A program made the position numbers and the translations under genes. DNA of 42,298 nucleotides from positions 1 to 42,298 of the forward strand of contig JAIQFB010000040.1 in assembly GCA_020073485.1 (NCBI GenBank), given 5' to 3'. Below the pieces are notes generated by a model. It ran no database searches. It was not told the DNA's origin and saw nothing but the letters and a program-made list of their open reading frames with translations. Positions 1 through 8,691 of the stretch are shown here, one piece after another. The stretch comes from Terriglobia bacterium. Its GTDB lineage: Bacteria; Acidobacteriota; Terriglobia; Acidiferrales; UBA7541. Within the stretch, counting starts at the first letter, position 1. Each line of letters starts with the position of its first letter.

Positions 1-376
1 GAATCGCATGCAGGTGATTGACTGGTTGAATCTCTCTGGATCGGTGCAATAATATTTCGATTTGGTTACTTCAAGATTGGCTAGGTCTGGGTCTTTGTCC
101 ATGAGGAGTAAGGGCGTAATTCAGGCAAGAGCCCGAAGAGATTTTGTGATAGCTGTAAAGCACCGTATTGACTTGCCCGTCGGATTAAACACTGCAAGGT
201 ATAGCGAGTTAGACATCCGCAAAACGTACTGGCATGGGCCGCTCACGCAAAAACAGCTCCGGAGTTAGGGCACCCGGCTCACGAAATTGATCCAAAGGGG
301 CCCTGTCCTGACTCTCGACCGTCCCAACACCAAGCAGCGAGATTCCCACGGGCTGAGGATCTGATGGGCGGGGTAT
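1..376. other. Left-edge stretch with no recognised gene
   Basis: I see no convincing gene here. The only plus-strand reading frame (68 residues) needs a TTG start, has no ribosome binding site and resembles no family I know. From about 268 the stretch carries one of two diverged copies of an intergenic repeat whose partner lies near 1167. Confidence 0.5.
268..355. repeat. Diverged dispersed repeat, copy 1
   Basis: This stretch aligns with 1167-1275 in the same orientation. Shared blocks are GATCCAAA followed by a G-run and CCCT, then a block ending GCAGCGA-ATTCCCACGG. Spacing differs by small indels, so these are old copies. The copy runs up to the 3' end of the minus-strand hypothetical gene. 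It may be a genome-wide intergenic repeat. Confidence 0.5.
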
Positions 377-832
377 TCACACTGATAATTGAGATGCGCT
401 CCTGAGATGCTCCGCTCGTCCTTCCCACGCCCACGGATCGCCACACGTTCCACAATCCGACCAGCGCCTTCCGTGACGGCATTCGCTACATTTCATGCAT
501 ACAAGCACGTAGTCGTGGTCACCAACGAAGTCCACGCAATCTTCGTGACGCACAGTGAAGTCACGGTTCAGAATGCACTCCATCTGGTGGCAAGCGGTGA
601 GGCAAGTTTGGATTCTTGCCTTTGCATTGAGCAGATCGAGCAGAGAGTAAGTATTGAGGCCGTCGAACTTCTTGATCGCAAGAAGACCAGTAATCAACCG
701 CACCCTCTCCTCATACTCGACAATCGCATCCGAGTTCTGAAGATTCACGGTCTGGTATTCCTCCAGAAAACGCATCGACATTGCTGCCGCTTCTCTGAGT
801 TGGTCTAGTGTTGCTTTCTTGTTCTTCGCCAT
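377..832 (-). CDS. Hypothetical protein with C-terminal Cys-rich (zinc-ribbon-like) segment
   Basis: A 151-residue protein of no family I can name. The first ~70 residues are predicted helical (KKATLDQLREAA, EYEERVRLITGLL). The middle has scattered Cys and His, including CLTACHQMEC. Residues ~112-132 contain CMKCSEC and CGTCGDPW, four or five Cys spaced like a metal-binding ribbon. The start is supported by a purine-rich AAGGGAGAA about 8 bases upstream. The opposite-strand frame of similar length has no ribosome binding site and is probably a shadow. The gene sits in the sparse lower-GC left flank, consistent with island cargo. Function unknown. Confidence 0.6.
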   Translation of the reverse strand: MAKNKKATLDQLREAAAMSMRFLEEYQTVNLQNSDAIVEYEERVRLITGLLAIKKFDGLNTYSLLDLLNAKARIQTCLTACHQMECILNRDFTVRHEDCVDFVGDHDYVLVCMKCSECRHGRRWSDCGTCGDPWAWEGRAEHLRSASQLSV

Positions 833-1166
833 TGCTTTCTTCTCCCTTACTTGCTACCTCCACATTTCTGTAAATGCTCATCTACCTATTACTGCAAAAA
901 ATGAAGAAAAGTGATTTTGATCCGACGCGCTCACCGATCACCGGAGCGCTAGGCTTAGGGATTGGCTCCTTTCTAGCACCCCTGTTTTCTATTCGCCCGA
1001 GGTCGTGAGATGGCTGTAGGAGGAAGAGAGATTCCCATAGAGGAAGAATCTCGGGCGAGATGAGTATTCGGGTGCAGGGATGAGGAAAATTCCTTAGAGC
1101 GGCGTTCTAGGAGTTTGGGAAAATCTGAGTGCCAGGCATAGGCTCCTCCCGCTAATACCGGTCCAG

Positions 1167-1275
1167 GGGTGCCCACACGCGGTACATGGAATCGATCCAA
1201 AAGGGGACCCTATGCGTGGACGACAAAAATCCCAAAACAACAGAAGCAGCGACATTCCCACGGCTTAGGCCCCGC
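1167..1275. repeat. Diverged dispersed repeat, copy 2
   Basis: Partner of the copy at 268-355, same orientation, about 0.9 kb apart. Conserved words are ATCGATCCAAAA, a G-run with CCCT, and GAAGCAGCGACATTCCCACGG. Translating both copies on the minus strand gives weakly similar peptides (LSxxxxxxxVLG...RVPxWI), which could mean a shared decayed coding origin, but neither is an intact gene. Confidence 0.5.
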
Positions 1276-1392
1276 GCTCCCAGATAAGCGGGGCTATATG
1301 CCAACGCATGGAGCAGAGCGGCGTAGCTATTTCCGGGAGGGTTACGTGCAGCGGTTACGCGAGAACGGGCTAACCCGTTCCACTCCAACGCG

Positions 1393-1417
1393 GGCGGAAA
1401 ATGTTGCATTTTCCGCC
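1393..1417. repeat. Perfect 11-base hairpin
   Basis: GGCGGAAAATG and CATTTTCCGCC are exact inverted repeats separated by TTG. There is no T-run beside it and no gene close by, so I do not call it a terminator. It may be part of the surrounding decayed repeat element. Confidence 0.6.
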
Positions 1418-2192
1418 GTGGTTCCCTCCCCCTATTCGCGGCTATCCACCTATCCAAAGACAGATTTGGAGAACAGTGCTGGCTATGATTTGTAAGGATT
1501 AAGCGCCAGCGAGCGAATGTCGTTCCTCTCGCAGCAAGAGAAGGACGGTAGCGGCGTTGTGAGCGAATGATCGTCCACAGGAATATTGGGTCGCTACTAA
1601 TTGGGGCGGTCGCCGTAGATAACTCCCGGGCAGCCCTAGACCGGGAACTGATTGAATCCCTGCAAGACCAACAGGTTAGGTTTCCAGTCTGCAATCTCCA
1701 GTCGTTGCTACTTTTCGATCAATTAGTGGCCGTGGAAGGAGGGCGATGAGGCCACTGCCGCTCGGTCCAACTCGAGTCGCCATCAGGTCTTGGGGGCACG
1801 ATGATGGACGATAGAAATATCTCGGCTCAACTCCTCTCCTCTCCACCGAGGAACGGGGATAGGGGAGAACAAGCTACGTAGCGGAAGGCAACACTTTATC
1901 TGGTGCGACTCTCTCTGTAGCACTTCAGTACCCACCAAAATTAGCACCTCGGTTCCGCGTGTTTTCGCCTAGCGAGGACTACCCCTACCAGTCTGTGGGT
2001 TGAAACAGCCAAATTTATCTCCATCGTCACCAGGCTGTTCCGTGTTTGGCGAAGTCAGGTAGTTCTTACCTAGCTGGAAATAGTCGGAGAGAATGGGATT
2101 AAAAATGTTGTTTACTTACTGTGCAATAATCCGTGTGGTTAGTTTCATGGTTGTTTACTAGCCAGCCAAAACTAGACCGACGAGAGGAAACC

Positions 2193-2558
2193 ATGACATT
2201 ACTCGATACGATGAAAGCCGAACGGACCAAGCTGGTGAAAGCCCTGGAAACTCATAAGGCGGACCCGGCTATTACGGCGCGCATCACCGAACCAAAGACA
2301 CAGCTCGCCAAGCTAACCGCAAGCCTTTCTGGGGCCGACATCAAGACGCAGATTGCCGCCGTTGACCGGGCAATCAAGGCAATCGAGAACCCAGGCAAGG
2401 TAACCAAGCCTATGAGTGAGAAGGGACGGCTGGCAATCAAGGCCGGGTTGCAACGCTACCACGAGAACCGCAAGAAAGCAGCGCAGGCTCCTGCGGCTCC
2501 GCCGACTGCGCCTGTTGCTGCCAGCGGTGAGCGCAGCGTTGCCAAGAAGAAGGCCTAG
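2193..2558 (+). CDS. Small helical Lys/Ala-rich hypothetical protein
   Basis: A 121-residue soluble protein. Residues 1-75 are predicted to form two long amphipathic helices (MTLLDTMKAERTKLVKALE; IKTQIAAVDRAIKAIE), likely a coiled coil. A basic central segment follows (KGRLAIKAGLQRYHENRKK), then a Pro/Ala-rich linker and a terminal KKKA. The mix of coiled coil and basic tail suggests nucleic-acid or scaffold binding, but this is only inference. The ATG at 2193 is chosen over an upstream ATG because GAGAGGAAA sits just before it and the extra N-terminal residues do not look protein-like. Confidence 0.65.
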   Translation: MTLLDTMKAERTKLVKALETHKADPAITARITEPKTQLAKLTASLSGADIKTQIAAVDRAIKAIENPGKVTKPMSEKGRLAIKAGLQRYHENRKKAAQAPAAPPTAPVAASGERSVAKKKA

Positions 2559-2720
2559 TGGCCCGGTCCAATCCCATCAACGCAGGGTGGGATTGAGCAG
2601 GTCCATGGGGAGGGACTGGAGCAAGGTTGTGTGGGATTGAGTTGCAAGGGAAGCTCAGATCGCCACATCGACACAAAATGAATATCCGGTTTTTTCAACG
2701 GCCTGTTAGACTTCTGCCGG

Positions 2721-3164
2721 GTGATCGCGATGATTCCTGCGCTTCTTGTTGGACATGTTTTAGGCCTGGTGTTTTGGGTGAGCGGCTTGCTGGTGACATC
2801 CATGGCGCTTACGCGCCACACCCAGGAGGGCTCGGCGGAAGCCCGGCAGGCCTTGGCTCGCCTTGAGCGCATCTTCTTGCGAGGACTGGCCGATCCCGGA
2901 GCACTATTGACCGTCCTGGCCGGTGCTGCCCTAATCATGACGAATTCTCACTATTATCTTCACGCGCCATGGCTGCATATCAAACTTACATTCGTGTTGC
3001 TCCTAATCGGCCTGCACGGAATGGTGGCCATGAGAACCAAAGCATTCGCCACAGGACGAGTCGCGATGCAACGGAGCGAAGCACGAATGCTGGTCATAGC
3101 CACCCTGTCCCTGTTTCTGTCCATCCTCATCGCAACCCTGGTGGGTCAGGTTTATCTGACCTGA
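2721..3164 (+). CDS. HemJ/CopD-like integral membrane protein
   Basis: A 147-residue four-helix membrane protein. Helix 1 carries a His in VGHVLGLVFWVSGLL, matching the conserved His in the first helix of HemJ (UPF0093, protoporphyrinogen IX oxidase) and related CopD-like proteins. Helix 3 contains WLHIKLTFVLLLIGLHG, very close to the conserved W-L-H-x-K-L segment of HemJ. Helices at about 4-24, 56-74, 84-102 and 123-144. HemJ oxidises protoporphyrinogen to protoporphyrin in heme synthesis. No other heme genes lie nearby, so family membership is firmer than function. The start could be GTG 2721 or ATG 2730; neither has a strong Shine-Dalgarno. Confidence 0.6.
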   Translation: MIAMIPALLVGHVLGLVFWVSGLLVTSMALTRHTQEGSAEARQALARLERIFLRGLADPGALLTVLAGAALIMTNSHYYLHAPWLHIKLTFVLLLIGLHGMVAMRTKAFATGRVAMQRSEARMLVIATLSLFLSILIATLVGQVYLT

Positions 3165-3423
3165 ATAAATTACTTCGGTGCCAGCACGCCCGAGCTGCTC
3201 TTTCGACGGAAAGGCTAATTTGGCGCTTCAGGGTCGCGTGGTTATTTCGGCAACTGCGCCAGCTTGAGCCGTGCTGCTTAAGCGCATTCCCCGGCAACGA
3301 TGAAATAACGCGCTACCGCCTCTTTCCCGATCTCGAAGGGATGCGGCTCGCCGGGCTTGCGCGAGGCTCGCTCTTGCAGGGATATACGAGTATGATAATA
3401 AAGTAATGATTAGGGGGGACCAA

Positions 3424-3603
3424 ATGAGTTCGGAATATAGTGGCACGGTTCCAAAAATAGGCAACCACGTCGGAATCCTCGAACAATCAAGTCAGTTTGA
3501 GGTGGTGGATGTCAACATGCTGATGCAGACGGCCAACTTGAAAGCAACGGACGGACAAGGCCACATCATCCGGAATGTTCCTTGGACTTCACTGAAGTTT
3601 TAG
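3424..3603 (+). CDS. Small hypothetical protein (59 residues)
   Basis: A short soluble protein, MSSEYSGTVPKIGNHVGI to SLKF, with alternating hydrophobic residues (FEVVDVNMLMQTANL) that suggest a small beta-rich fold. No family recognised. The ATG at 3424 is preferred over the one 18 bases upstream because GGGGGG at 3413-3418 lies at good spacing. The isolated position and the clear ribosome binding site argue for a real gene. Confidence 0.55.
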   Translation: MSSEYSGTVPKIGNHVGILEQSSQFEVVDVNMLMQTANLKATDGQGHIIRNVPWTSLKF

Positions 3604-3670
3604 CGTACCGCCTCCCGGGAAACGAGTTGCCGCGGGCGCGTCTCTGGCGACGGCCAGTGTCTCGTTCGCT

Positions 3671-4042
3671 CTACCGATGGGCCATCTTCTGAGCCATGAA
3701 CAGCAATGTTTTCAGGTCAGCTTCTTCCATCTGGCTAAAAAGGCGGCAGAACTTCGCCAGCATTCGAGCATCTTTGCCTTTGTTACCCCATGCCATGTCG
3801 GCAGCAGTTTTGCGGTTCGGGAGATTCGGTAGCTTGGGTGGCTCTTCTCCCTCATAGAAAAGTTGGTACATTGGGACTTCAAGGGCGTGAGCAAACTTCT
3901 CAAGCGTCTCGACGGCAGGTACGGTGTGGCCGTTCTCGACGCGGGAAACGTAGCACCGGAGCAGTCCGGTGCGCTTTTCAATTTCACCTTGAGAGAAATT
4001 CTTTTGTTCACGTAAGGCACGCAAACGGTCGCCAATAATCAT
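3671..4042 (-). CDS. XRE-family helix-turn-helix transcriptional regulator
   Basis: 123 residues. The N-terminal ~65 form a Cro/C1-type HTH: IGDRLRALREQKNFSQGEIE, then YVSRVENGHTVPAVETLEKFAHALEVP, where SRVENG and the TLEKFAHAL segment are family hallmarks. The C-terminal ~55 residues (from EEPPKLPNL) are a family-specific extension, perhaps for dimerisation. Such regulators often control phage, toxin-antitoxin or island genes. It is followed on the other strand by a small basic protein gene. About 200 bases separate the divergent starts and probably hold their promoters; no clear operator is visible to me. Confidence 0.85.
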   Translation of the reverse strand: MIIGDRLRALREQKNFSQGEIEKRTGLLRCYVSRVENGHTVPAVETLEKFAHALEVPMYQLFYEGEEPPKLPNLPNRKTAADMAWGNKGKDARMLAKFCRLFSQMEEADLKTLLFMAQKMAHR

Positions 4043-4245
4043 GTTTGTTAAAGCCTCCGACTTGAATTTCTTGGATGGTTAAATTATCAACACATTAGGG
4101 AAACTGGTGGAATCGCAACAATACTCCAGTCTCTTGCGGCGTCAAAAGGAATTATTGCCGCCAGCGCAGTCAGATGACTTGAATGCCCCTTAGGTAAGGG
4201 TTATAAGGACGATGCCACATATTGCTCGTCGAAAGGAAAATCCCC

Positions 4246-4440
4246 ATGCCCAGAAAACGAAGCTCGATGCAGAAAAAGGCGATTCGGATGCGAAAAATAA
4301 AGTCTGCTAGCAGGAAAACAACGAAAAAGAAGCGGAGAGCCGTAGCTAGAAAGGCAGTAGTCGCGAAAAAGCTACGGACTACCCCCGCAGGAGTACAGGC
4401 AACCCCCACAGAAGTACCGCCTGTTGCGATGGGCAAATAA
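4246..4440 (+). CDS. Small, extremely basic (Lys/Arg/Ala-rich) protein
   Basis: 64 residues. Residues 1-45 are dominated by Lys and Arg (MPRKRSSMQKKAIRMRKIK; SRKTTKKKRRAVARKAVVAKK), followed by a Pro/Thr-rich tail. The composition is like the tails of bacterial histone-H1-like proteins, so nucleic-acid binding is likely but inferred from charge alone. The ATG at 4246 follows GAAAGGAAA at good spacing; an in-frame upstream start would add only eight residues. It is divergent from the XRE regulator. Confidence 0.5.
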   Translation: MPRKRSSMQKKAIRMRKIKSASRKTTKKKRRAVARKAVVAKKLRTTPAGVQATPTEVPPVAMGK

Positions 4441-4597
4441 TACTGAGTATTCGTCGGGCGGGCTAGAGCCGTTCTTCAGCTAATTGCCGGAAGCCAGCGG
4501 CAAATCCAGATGTACGTAAACGAAAGAACGAACGCGCGCAATTCTGCATTTGTACAATCCCTGTCGCGGCAGGACCTCGATGAGAACGTAAATGCGC

Positions 4598-4909
4598 TTA
4601 CGATCCCTTTTCGATCTCCGCGGCGGGTTCAGATTCAACTTGATCGCCTAGGGCCAATCCGGATTTCTTTTGCGCGTCCTGTCGAAATGTGTTTGGGCCA
4701 TTCGCAGGAGTGATACCCAGTAATTGTTCAAGACTAGTCTTGGGTGCGTCCGCAAGTTCCTCGATCGTGCAGAGCTCCCTATAGTGTCTCAAAAAATCGG
4801 CCCATTCCCTCGTAGAGCGCAAATTGGCAACGTGAGCCGCCAATTCCCTTTTCAGCCCTTCAATCGTTTCGCGGTAAGTGTTCATACGATTTCCCATTTG
4901 ACTGGTCAT
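4598..4909 (-). CDS. Small hypothetical protein, helical
   Basis: 103 residues if started at the first ATG; internal ATGs at residues 5 and 9 are also possible. Predicted helices include YRETIEGLKRELAAHVANL and REWADFLRHYRELCTIEELAD, then an acidic, unstructured C-terminus (VESEPAAEIEKGS). No family recognised. A GAGG about 10 bases upstream supports the first start. The gene lies alone in the gene-poor flank. Confidence 0.45.
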   Translation of the reverse strand: MTSQMGNRMNTYRETIEGLKRELAAHVANLRSTREWADFLRHYRELCTIEELADAPKTSLEQLLGITPANGPNTFRQDAQKKSGLALGDQVESEPAAEIEKGS

Positions 4910-5190
4910 GCGCGGTTCGCCTCGGGAACCTATTTGCAGTTTACGCCTGAGGAGCCGTTCACGGCTACCGTTCTAATTCTGTCGCGGCATCTACGCATGT
5001 CAGCGGTCACATTGATGTATGATGCCGGTCACTGCTTTTGCCCTGGAGTCGCCGTAAATTTCATGTGGATGATGGATGGATACACGGACGGGGACCGTGA
5101 GAAATGAAGCGGTCCTGAAGGACTCAAGTCTTCAACGCATCCGCAGGTAGCCATTCATCTCCGGGAGCAGCGGTCAGAAGCGCGAAGCCG

Positions 5191-5713
5191 TTAGGGTAGT
5201 ACCTCGACTTTCGACGCACCGACCATTATGGTCGGACTGGCTCGGCAGAAGCCGCTGCTCCTTTTTTTGTCTCCTAGTCGCTGCTCCCAGTGGGAGGCAG
5301 ACTTAAGCCACCGCTCCATTTGCTCATGGTCTACCAAGTCCGCCTGCTGTAACACCACTCGACCACCAGACAAAGTTGGGTATACCACGAACATCGAAGC
5401 GCCCAGCCAGTTGAGGATATTTTTCCGTGTCGACTTTCATCACAACCGCCCTGCCCGCCATATCCTTAGCCGTGCGCAAGACTTCAGGGGCAGCAGCGCG
5501 ACATGGCCCGCACCACTCCGCCCAGAAATCGACGAGTACCGGAACGCGAACATTTTGAACGATCTCATCGAATAACGTGTCGTCGACCGCGAGAGGTTCA
5601 GCAATGGGCGGCATGGGCGATTTGCATTTTCCGTGATGACCAGTGCTGGCAAGGTGTTTGACTGGAATACGGTTCTTCTGTCCGCAGTGGTTGCAGGCGC
5701 GAATGAAAGGCAT
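5191..5713 (-). pseudogene. trxC: Thioredoxin 2 (TrxC-type), frameshifted
   Basis: The first frame encodes the TrxC N-terminal zinc-ribbon region (CNHC at residues 7-10; the second pair reads H27-G-K-C30, one Cys replaced by His) and a thioredoxin fold with WCGPC at 67-71 and the cis-Pro segment RGIPNF at 109-114. It then runs into junk and stops at 5324. The expected continuation, SGGRVVLQQADLVDHEQMERW, is found intact in the next frame. The shift therefore lies at about 5365-5372. The second frame ends with an unusual ~35-residue tail that spans a perfect palindrome (5219-5235). Thioredoxin 2 is a cytoplasmic disulfide reductase. It may be a real pseudogene or a one-base sequencing error. 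Confidence 0.75.
5219..5235. repeat. Palindrome inside the trxC tail
   Basis: CCGACCAT and ATGGTCGG form a perfect 8-base inverted repeat with a one-base centre. It lies in the extra C-terminal tail of the shifted thioredoxin frame, suggesting that the true 3' end of the original gene was upstream of it. It could be part of an old terminator; no adjacent T-run fits the minus strand. Confidence 0.4.
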
Positions 5714-6213
5714 ATAGGACCTCCGGCAATCTTATCAACGCTGAACTTTCGATGGGAAGGTATGACCCAATGAGGATCGCGAGATTCTGGCGGCCAAGTC
5801 CTGATAGACGGGGTGGTCTCAATGAGTCGATGCAACACCTGCTCGAAGTCTCTTTATAAGAGTCTACGAAGCTGATTCCGTTCGCGAGCGTTGATTCAAA
5901 CGGAACACTGCCCTGTTTAGGTTCTGATTGAGCGCTGCCGTACAGATCGAATCTTCAGGGGAAGTTTAGTGAGATCAACCGATTAAATAGTGTTGCATCG
6001 ACCGGTTGAGCTGGCAGGCCTTATCAGGACTTGGCGTGCAGGAATAGTTAGCGCCGCCCTCCGCGCCGTAAATGTACCTTGGAAGGGTTCCTCTGCAAAA
6101 GAGAGGGGCAGCTATCCTGACAGCGCAGCTTGCAGATGATCCAGTTGTGGTTTCATGACAACAATAGCGAGCGCGTTTGGATCAACTCGAAGGGTCACGC
6201 ACTGCTCCGCAAG
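5714..6213. other. 500-base stretch without a recognised gene
   Basis: No credible gene. The minus-strand frame reaching 5838 is a shadow of the thioredoxin gene. A 7-base inverted repeat TCAACCG/CGGTTGA (5975-5981, 6003-6009) is the only structure I can see. The thioredoxin promoter should lie in the first hundred bases, but I cannot place it. Confidence 0.5.
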
Positions 6214-7503
6214 TTAATCGACGTGGAAAAAGCCCGATGTTTCGAGGTTAAGACACAGTGGATCGCGAGGCTTATTCTGCCTCTCCTCGGACTTATCATC
6301 GGTGTTGTCAAGCTTATCATCGGCGTCGTCGGGGCCATCGGCAAGACTTTTCCTGATACCGTCCGGGCAACCATCACGGAAGCGTGGATGTCCAGAACCA
6401 AGGATTCGGATGGCCTCTTGACCGAAGATGTGCTGTCCCGAGAAGGTTTGTGCCACCAGAGTGACCGTCGATTGTCCGGCCTCAATCATGAACTGTGCGG
6501 TCGATACATGACAGAGGAGGTCCGGGAGACCATCACCGTTTACGTCCTCAATGCTGCACGCATATTTGTTGCTTTTGCCAACGAGTTTTACCTTCCCGCC
6601 AGCAAGTAAGATAGTACCCGGGTCAACGGTCGTGGCGTCGAATGTGGAAGTGCTCAGGATCGCTACGTGGATCACACCAGACGATGGCAGTTGTATCGGA
6701 ACTGGCGCTGAGGCCGGCGGCTTAATCTGAATCGAGACGTGCAACGCCAAGGCTGGATTGCAGCTCAACGTGTAAGGATTAACCACGAAAATCACACTAG
6801 GGGTATTGGGGTCAACGGTCTGTGCGATGTAAAAGTTAGAGTTCACTATCGTGATCGCACCAATTCCCTGTGTTGGCGCTGCCTGGGGTCCAGCGCATGC
6901 CCGAACTAGCGTTCCTGCCTTGCTCAGCTCAAAGATGTTTGAACCAAATTCGTCGGTGCTCCAGAGGTCGTTGGTGGCAGGATTAAAGACCCACCCTGCC
7001 GTGCGTTTATCAGCATTAAGTGTCTGTAACACATTGCCGCTCAGATCAGTCACCAAAAATAGGGGACTATCAAAATCCTGGATGTATAGATTGGCCCCGT
7101 CAAAGGCTATGGAGTTACCGCGGAACGGGAGGTTGAATCGCCCAAACAGGACCGTGCCCGTCTGGGTATCGGTTTCGTAGGCGGCAGCATTGAGGTCTGA
7201 AATGAATAACTTCCCTCCTCCCACGAAGACCATGTCGCTTGGTTCGCAGAGGAACGTGCATCCGGAAAAACTGCGAATCACGGTGCCGAACTTCGGATCA
7301 AGTGCGAAGATCGTCCGAAATCCCTCGTTGTCAGACGCGTAAAGATACGTTCCGTCGTAAGCCAGACCTGTAATCTGATTCCCGGGCGCTTGGAAACTGG
7401 TTGTCTGTCCTCTCGCGATGTTGCAAAAGAGCATGAAGACAAGAAGCGTCAATGCGTTTGCCGAGACACATTTTCCGAAGTTTAATGGCAGCACCCGTGA
7501 CAT
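6214..7503 (-). CDS. Secreted beta-propeller protein with C-terminal FG-GAP-like calcium motif
   Basis: About 429 residues. It starts at the second ATG (7503), which gives a signal peptide (hydrophobic LTLLVFMLFC ending near ARGQ). Residues ~35-260 are a YVTN/NHL-like propeller: repeated units such as ITGLAYDGTYLYASDN and GNSIAFDGANLYIQDFD. A module with VHVAILST and DVNGDGLPDLLCHV follows; this DxNxDGxxD calcium loop occurs in a C-terminal domain common in acidobacterial and planctomycete secreted proteins. The last ~55 residues form an unusual Asp/Lys-rich tail (PDDADDKLDNTDDKSEE) beyond the usual domain end. Probably extracellular; ligand unknown. A CRP-like palindrome pair lies just upstream. 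Confidence 0.7.
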   Translation of the reverse strand: MSRVLPLNFGKCVSANALTLLVFMLFCNIARGQTTSFQAPGNQITGLAYDGTYLYASDNEGFRTIFALDPKFGTVIRSFSGCTFLCEPSDMVFVGGGKLFISDLNAAAYETDTQTGTVLFGRFNLPFRGNSIAFDGANLYIQDFDSPLFLVTDLSGNVLQTLNADKRTAGWVFNPATNDLWSTDEFGSNIFELSKAGTLVRACAGPQAAPTQGIGAITIVNSNFYIAQTVDPNTPSVIFVVNPYTLSCNPALALHVSIQIKPPASAPVPIQLPSSGVIHVAILSTSTFDATTVDPGTILLAGGKVKLVGKSNKYACSIEDVNGDGLPDLLCHVSTAQFMIEAGQSTVTLVAQTFSGQHIFGQEAIRILGSGHPRFRDGCPDGIRKSLADGPDDADDKLDNTDDKSEERQNKPRDPLCLNLETSGFFHVD

Positions 7504-7602
7504 ATTCACCTCGCAGTCCAGATTGCCGGCCAAAAGTAAGTTGTCGAGCATCCAGTGCTATCCTTCATAGTTGATTGAATACTAGTAACTTTCTTCGAAT
7601 AA

Positions 7603-7637
7603 TGTGATTTTAATCACACATCTGTGTGATTAACACA
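7603..7637. promoter_or_regulatory. CRP-like operator and overlapping 11-base inverted repeat
   Basis: TGTGA-TTTTAA-TCACA at 7603-7618 matches the canonical CRP half-site layout exactly. Its right arm is part of a second, perfect inverted repeat: TTAATCACACA (7610-7620) and TGTGTGATTAA (7623-7633) around TC. The site is 100-135 bases upstream of the propeller gene start, a plausible position for a CRP/FNR-family activator or for two dimers. The regulator itself is not in the window. Confidence 0.55.
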
Positions 7638-8189
7638 AAATGACGTGAATCTGCCTCATGGCACTAACCGCATTTCAGCCAAACACTTGCTCCGACCTGC
7701 ACTATTGGTTGCTCACCCAAACAGGATAGGGCCTGATAAACGTTATCGGAATGTGGCCCGCCACGAATGTTTTCTCTTCGTCAGCCTTCCGACACCCACT
7801 TGTGATAGGTGCCTTCATTGCTATTTCATCAGGGATCAGAAGAAGGGCACCAGTTCAAAGTGTTCTGCACATAACCAGGCGCTACCATGAGCGCGGTGAA
7901 CCTTTTCCACTGCTGGCTTGCCACATACATGGGAAGGGTCGATATCGGGATCATCGCCCGATACTTCGAACTCACAGGTTCTCTTGAGGAGTGTCTTCAT
8001 GGTTTGCGTGCCTCTATAATTCTTACTGCCGTTTTAGCCAACGTATTACGACCCTTGCGGCTTACGCCGTGGGTCCAAAAACTCAGCCTCGAGACGGGCC
8101 TTGTATCCGGGGAAATCCGGGATGGTAGTAGTTGGGGTGTAACCCCCTCCTGACCTGATGGAGTTTTTGTACCAGGCGAGTGAGAAAGT
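7638..8189. other. 550-base stretch without a recognised gene
   Basis: Three overlapping plus-strand frames of 78-88 residues are present, but none has a ribosome binding site or a family resemblance. I see no tRNA, hairpin or repeat. Together with the integrase fragment that follows, it fits decayed island DNA. Confidence 0.45.
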
Positions 8190-8417
8190 TTACATCACAG
8201 CCACCAATCCATACTTGCGAGCGGCTTCTTTCCTCTCTTGCTCCCTATCTAGCAAAAGTTTGGCTTTCTTGATTCCGTCGTATCGCCCCACGCGATGCCA
8301 TTTCTGACGCCCATCATAAAAAGATTTCAGCCAGTATTCGTAATTCCCAGGAACCTCTGGTGCTGATCTGAAGGTCCGCTTTCCGTCAACTTTGAGCCTG
8401 ATGTAAATGCCAATCAT
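8190..8417 (-). pseudogene. Tyrosine-integrase N-terminal fragment
   Basis: Only 75 residues: MIGIYIRLKVDGKRTFRSAP, then YWLKSFYDGRQKWHRVG and a basic helix. This resembles the arm-type DNA-binding N-terminus of site-specific integrases found in acidobacterial genomes, in which a SAM-like and a catalytic R-H-R-Y domain should follow. Those ~300 residues are absent, so the gene is a truncated relic. It begins about 120 bases past the 3' end of tRNA-Ser and reads away from it, exactly where a tRNA-targeting integrase sits. Attribution to the integrase family is by pattern memory; the position strongly supports it. Confidence 0.6.
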
Positions 8418-8539
8418 CGCCGTCTCCCTTTGGCTAATACCGTTTTTCCTGGGAGTTGCAGCGTTCAGTCCGTAACCCGCGCGTAACCCGGTTCGGCCAC
8501 GCCACGTATCACATTCGTTTTAGATGGTTTAGAAAATTA

Positions 8540-8629
<90 letters not shown>

Positions 8630-8691
8630 ACGCGTGTAAATTCATTCTAACGGACCCGTGACCCCGGGGCAACGCCCGTTCCCACGAATCG

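Larger units (their letters stand above)
833..2192. other. Long gene-poor stretch with repeats and hairpins
   Basis: Roughly 1.36 kb without a credible gene. Reading frames on both strands lack ribosome binding sites and family resemblance, and the longest (minus strand, 1152-1694) is compositionally odd. Contents I can see: the second copy of a diverged repeat (about 1167-1275), a perfect 11-base hairpin at 1393-1417, and an 8-base inverted repeat CGCCCGAG/CTCGGGCG at 994-1001 and 1050-1057. Decayed mobile or intergenic DNA is the most likely description. Confidence 0.5.

Noticed and set aside
1152-1694. 180-residue minus-strand frame
   Set aside because: No ribosome site; crosses hairpins and a dispersed repeat; sequence not protein-like.
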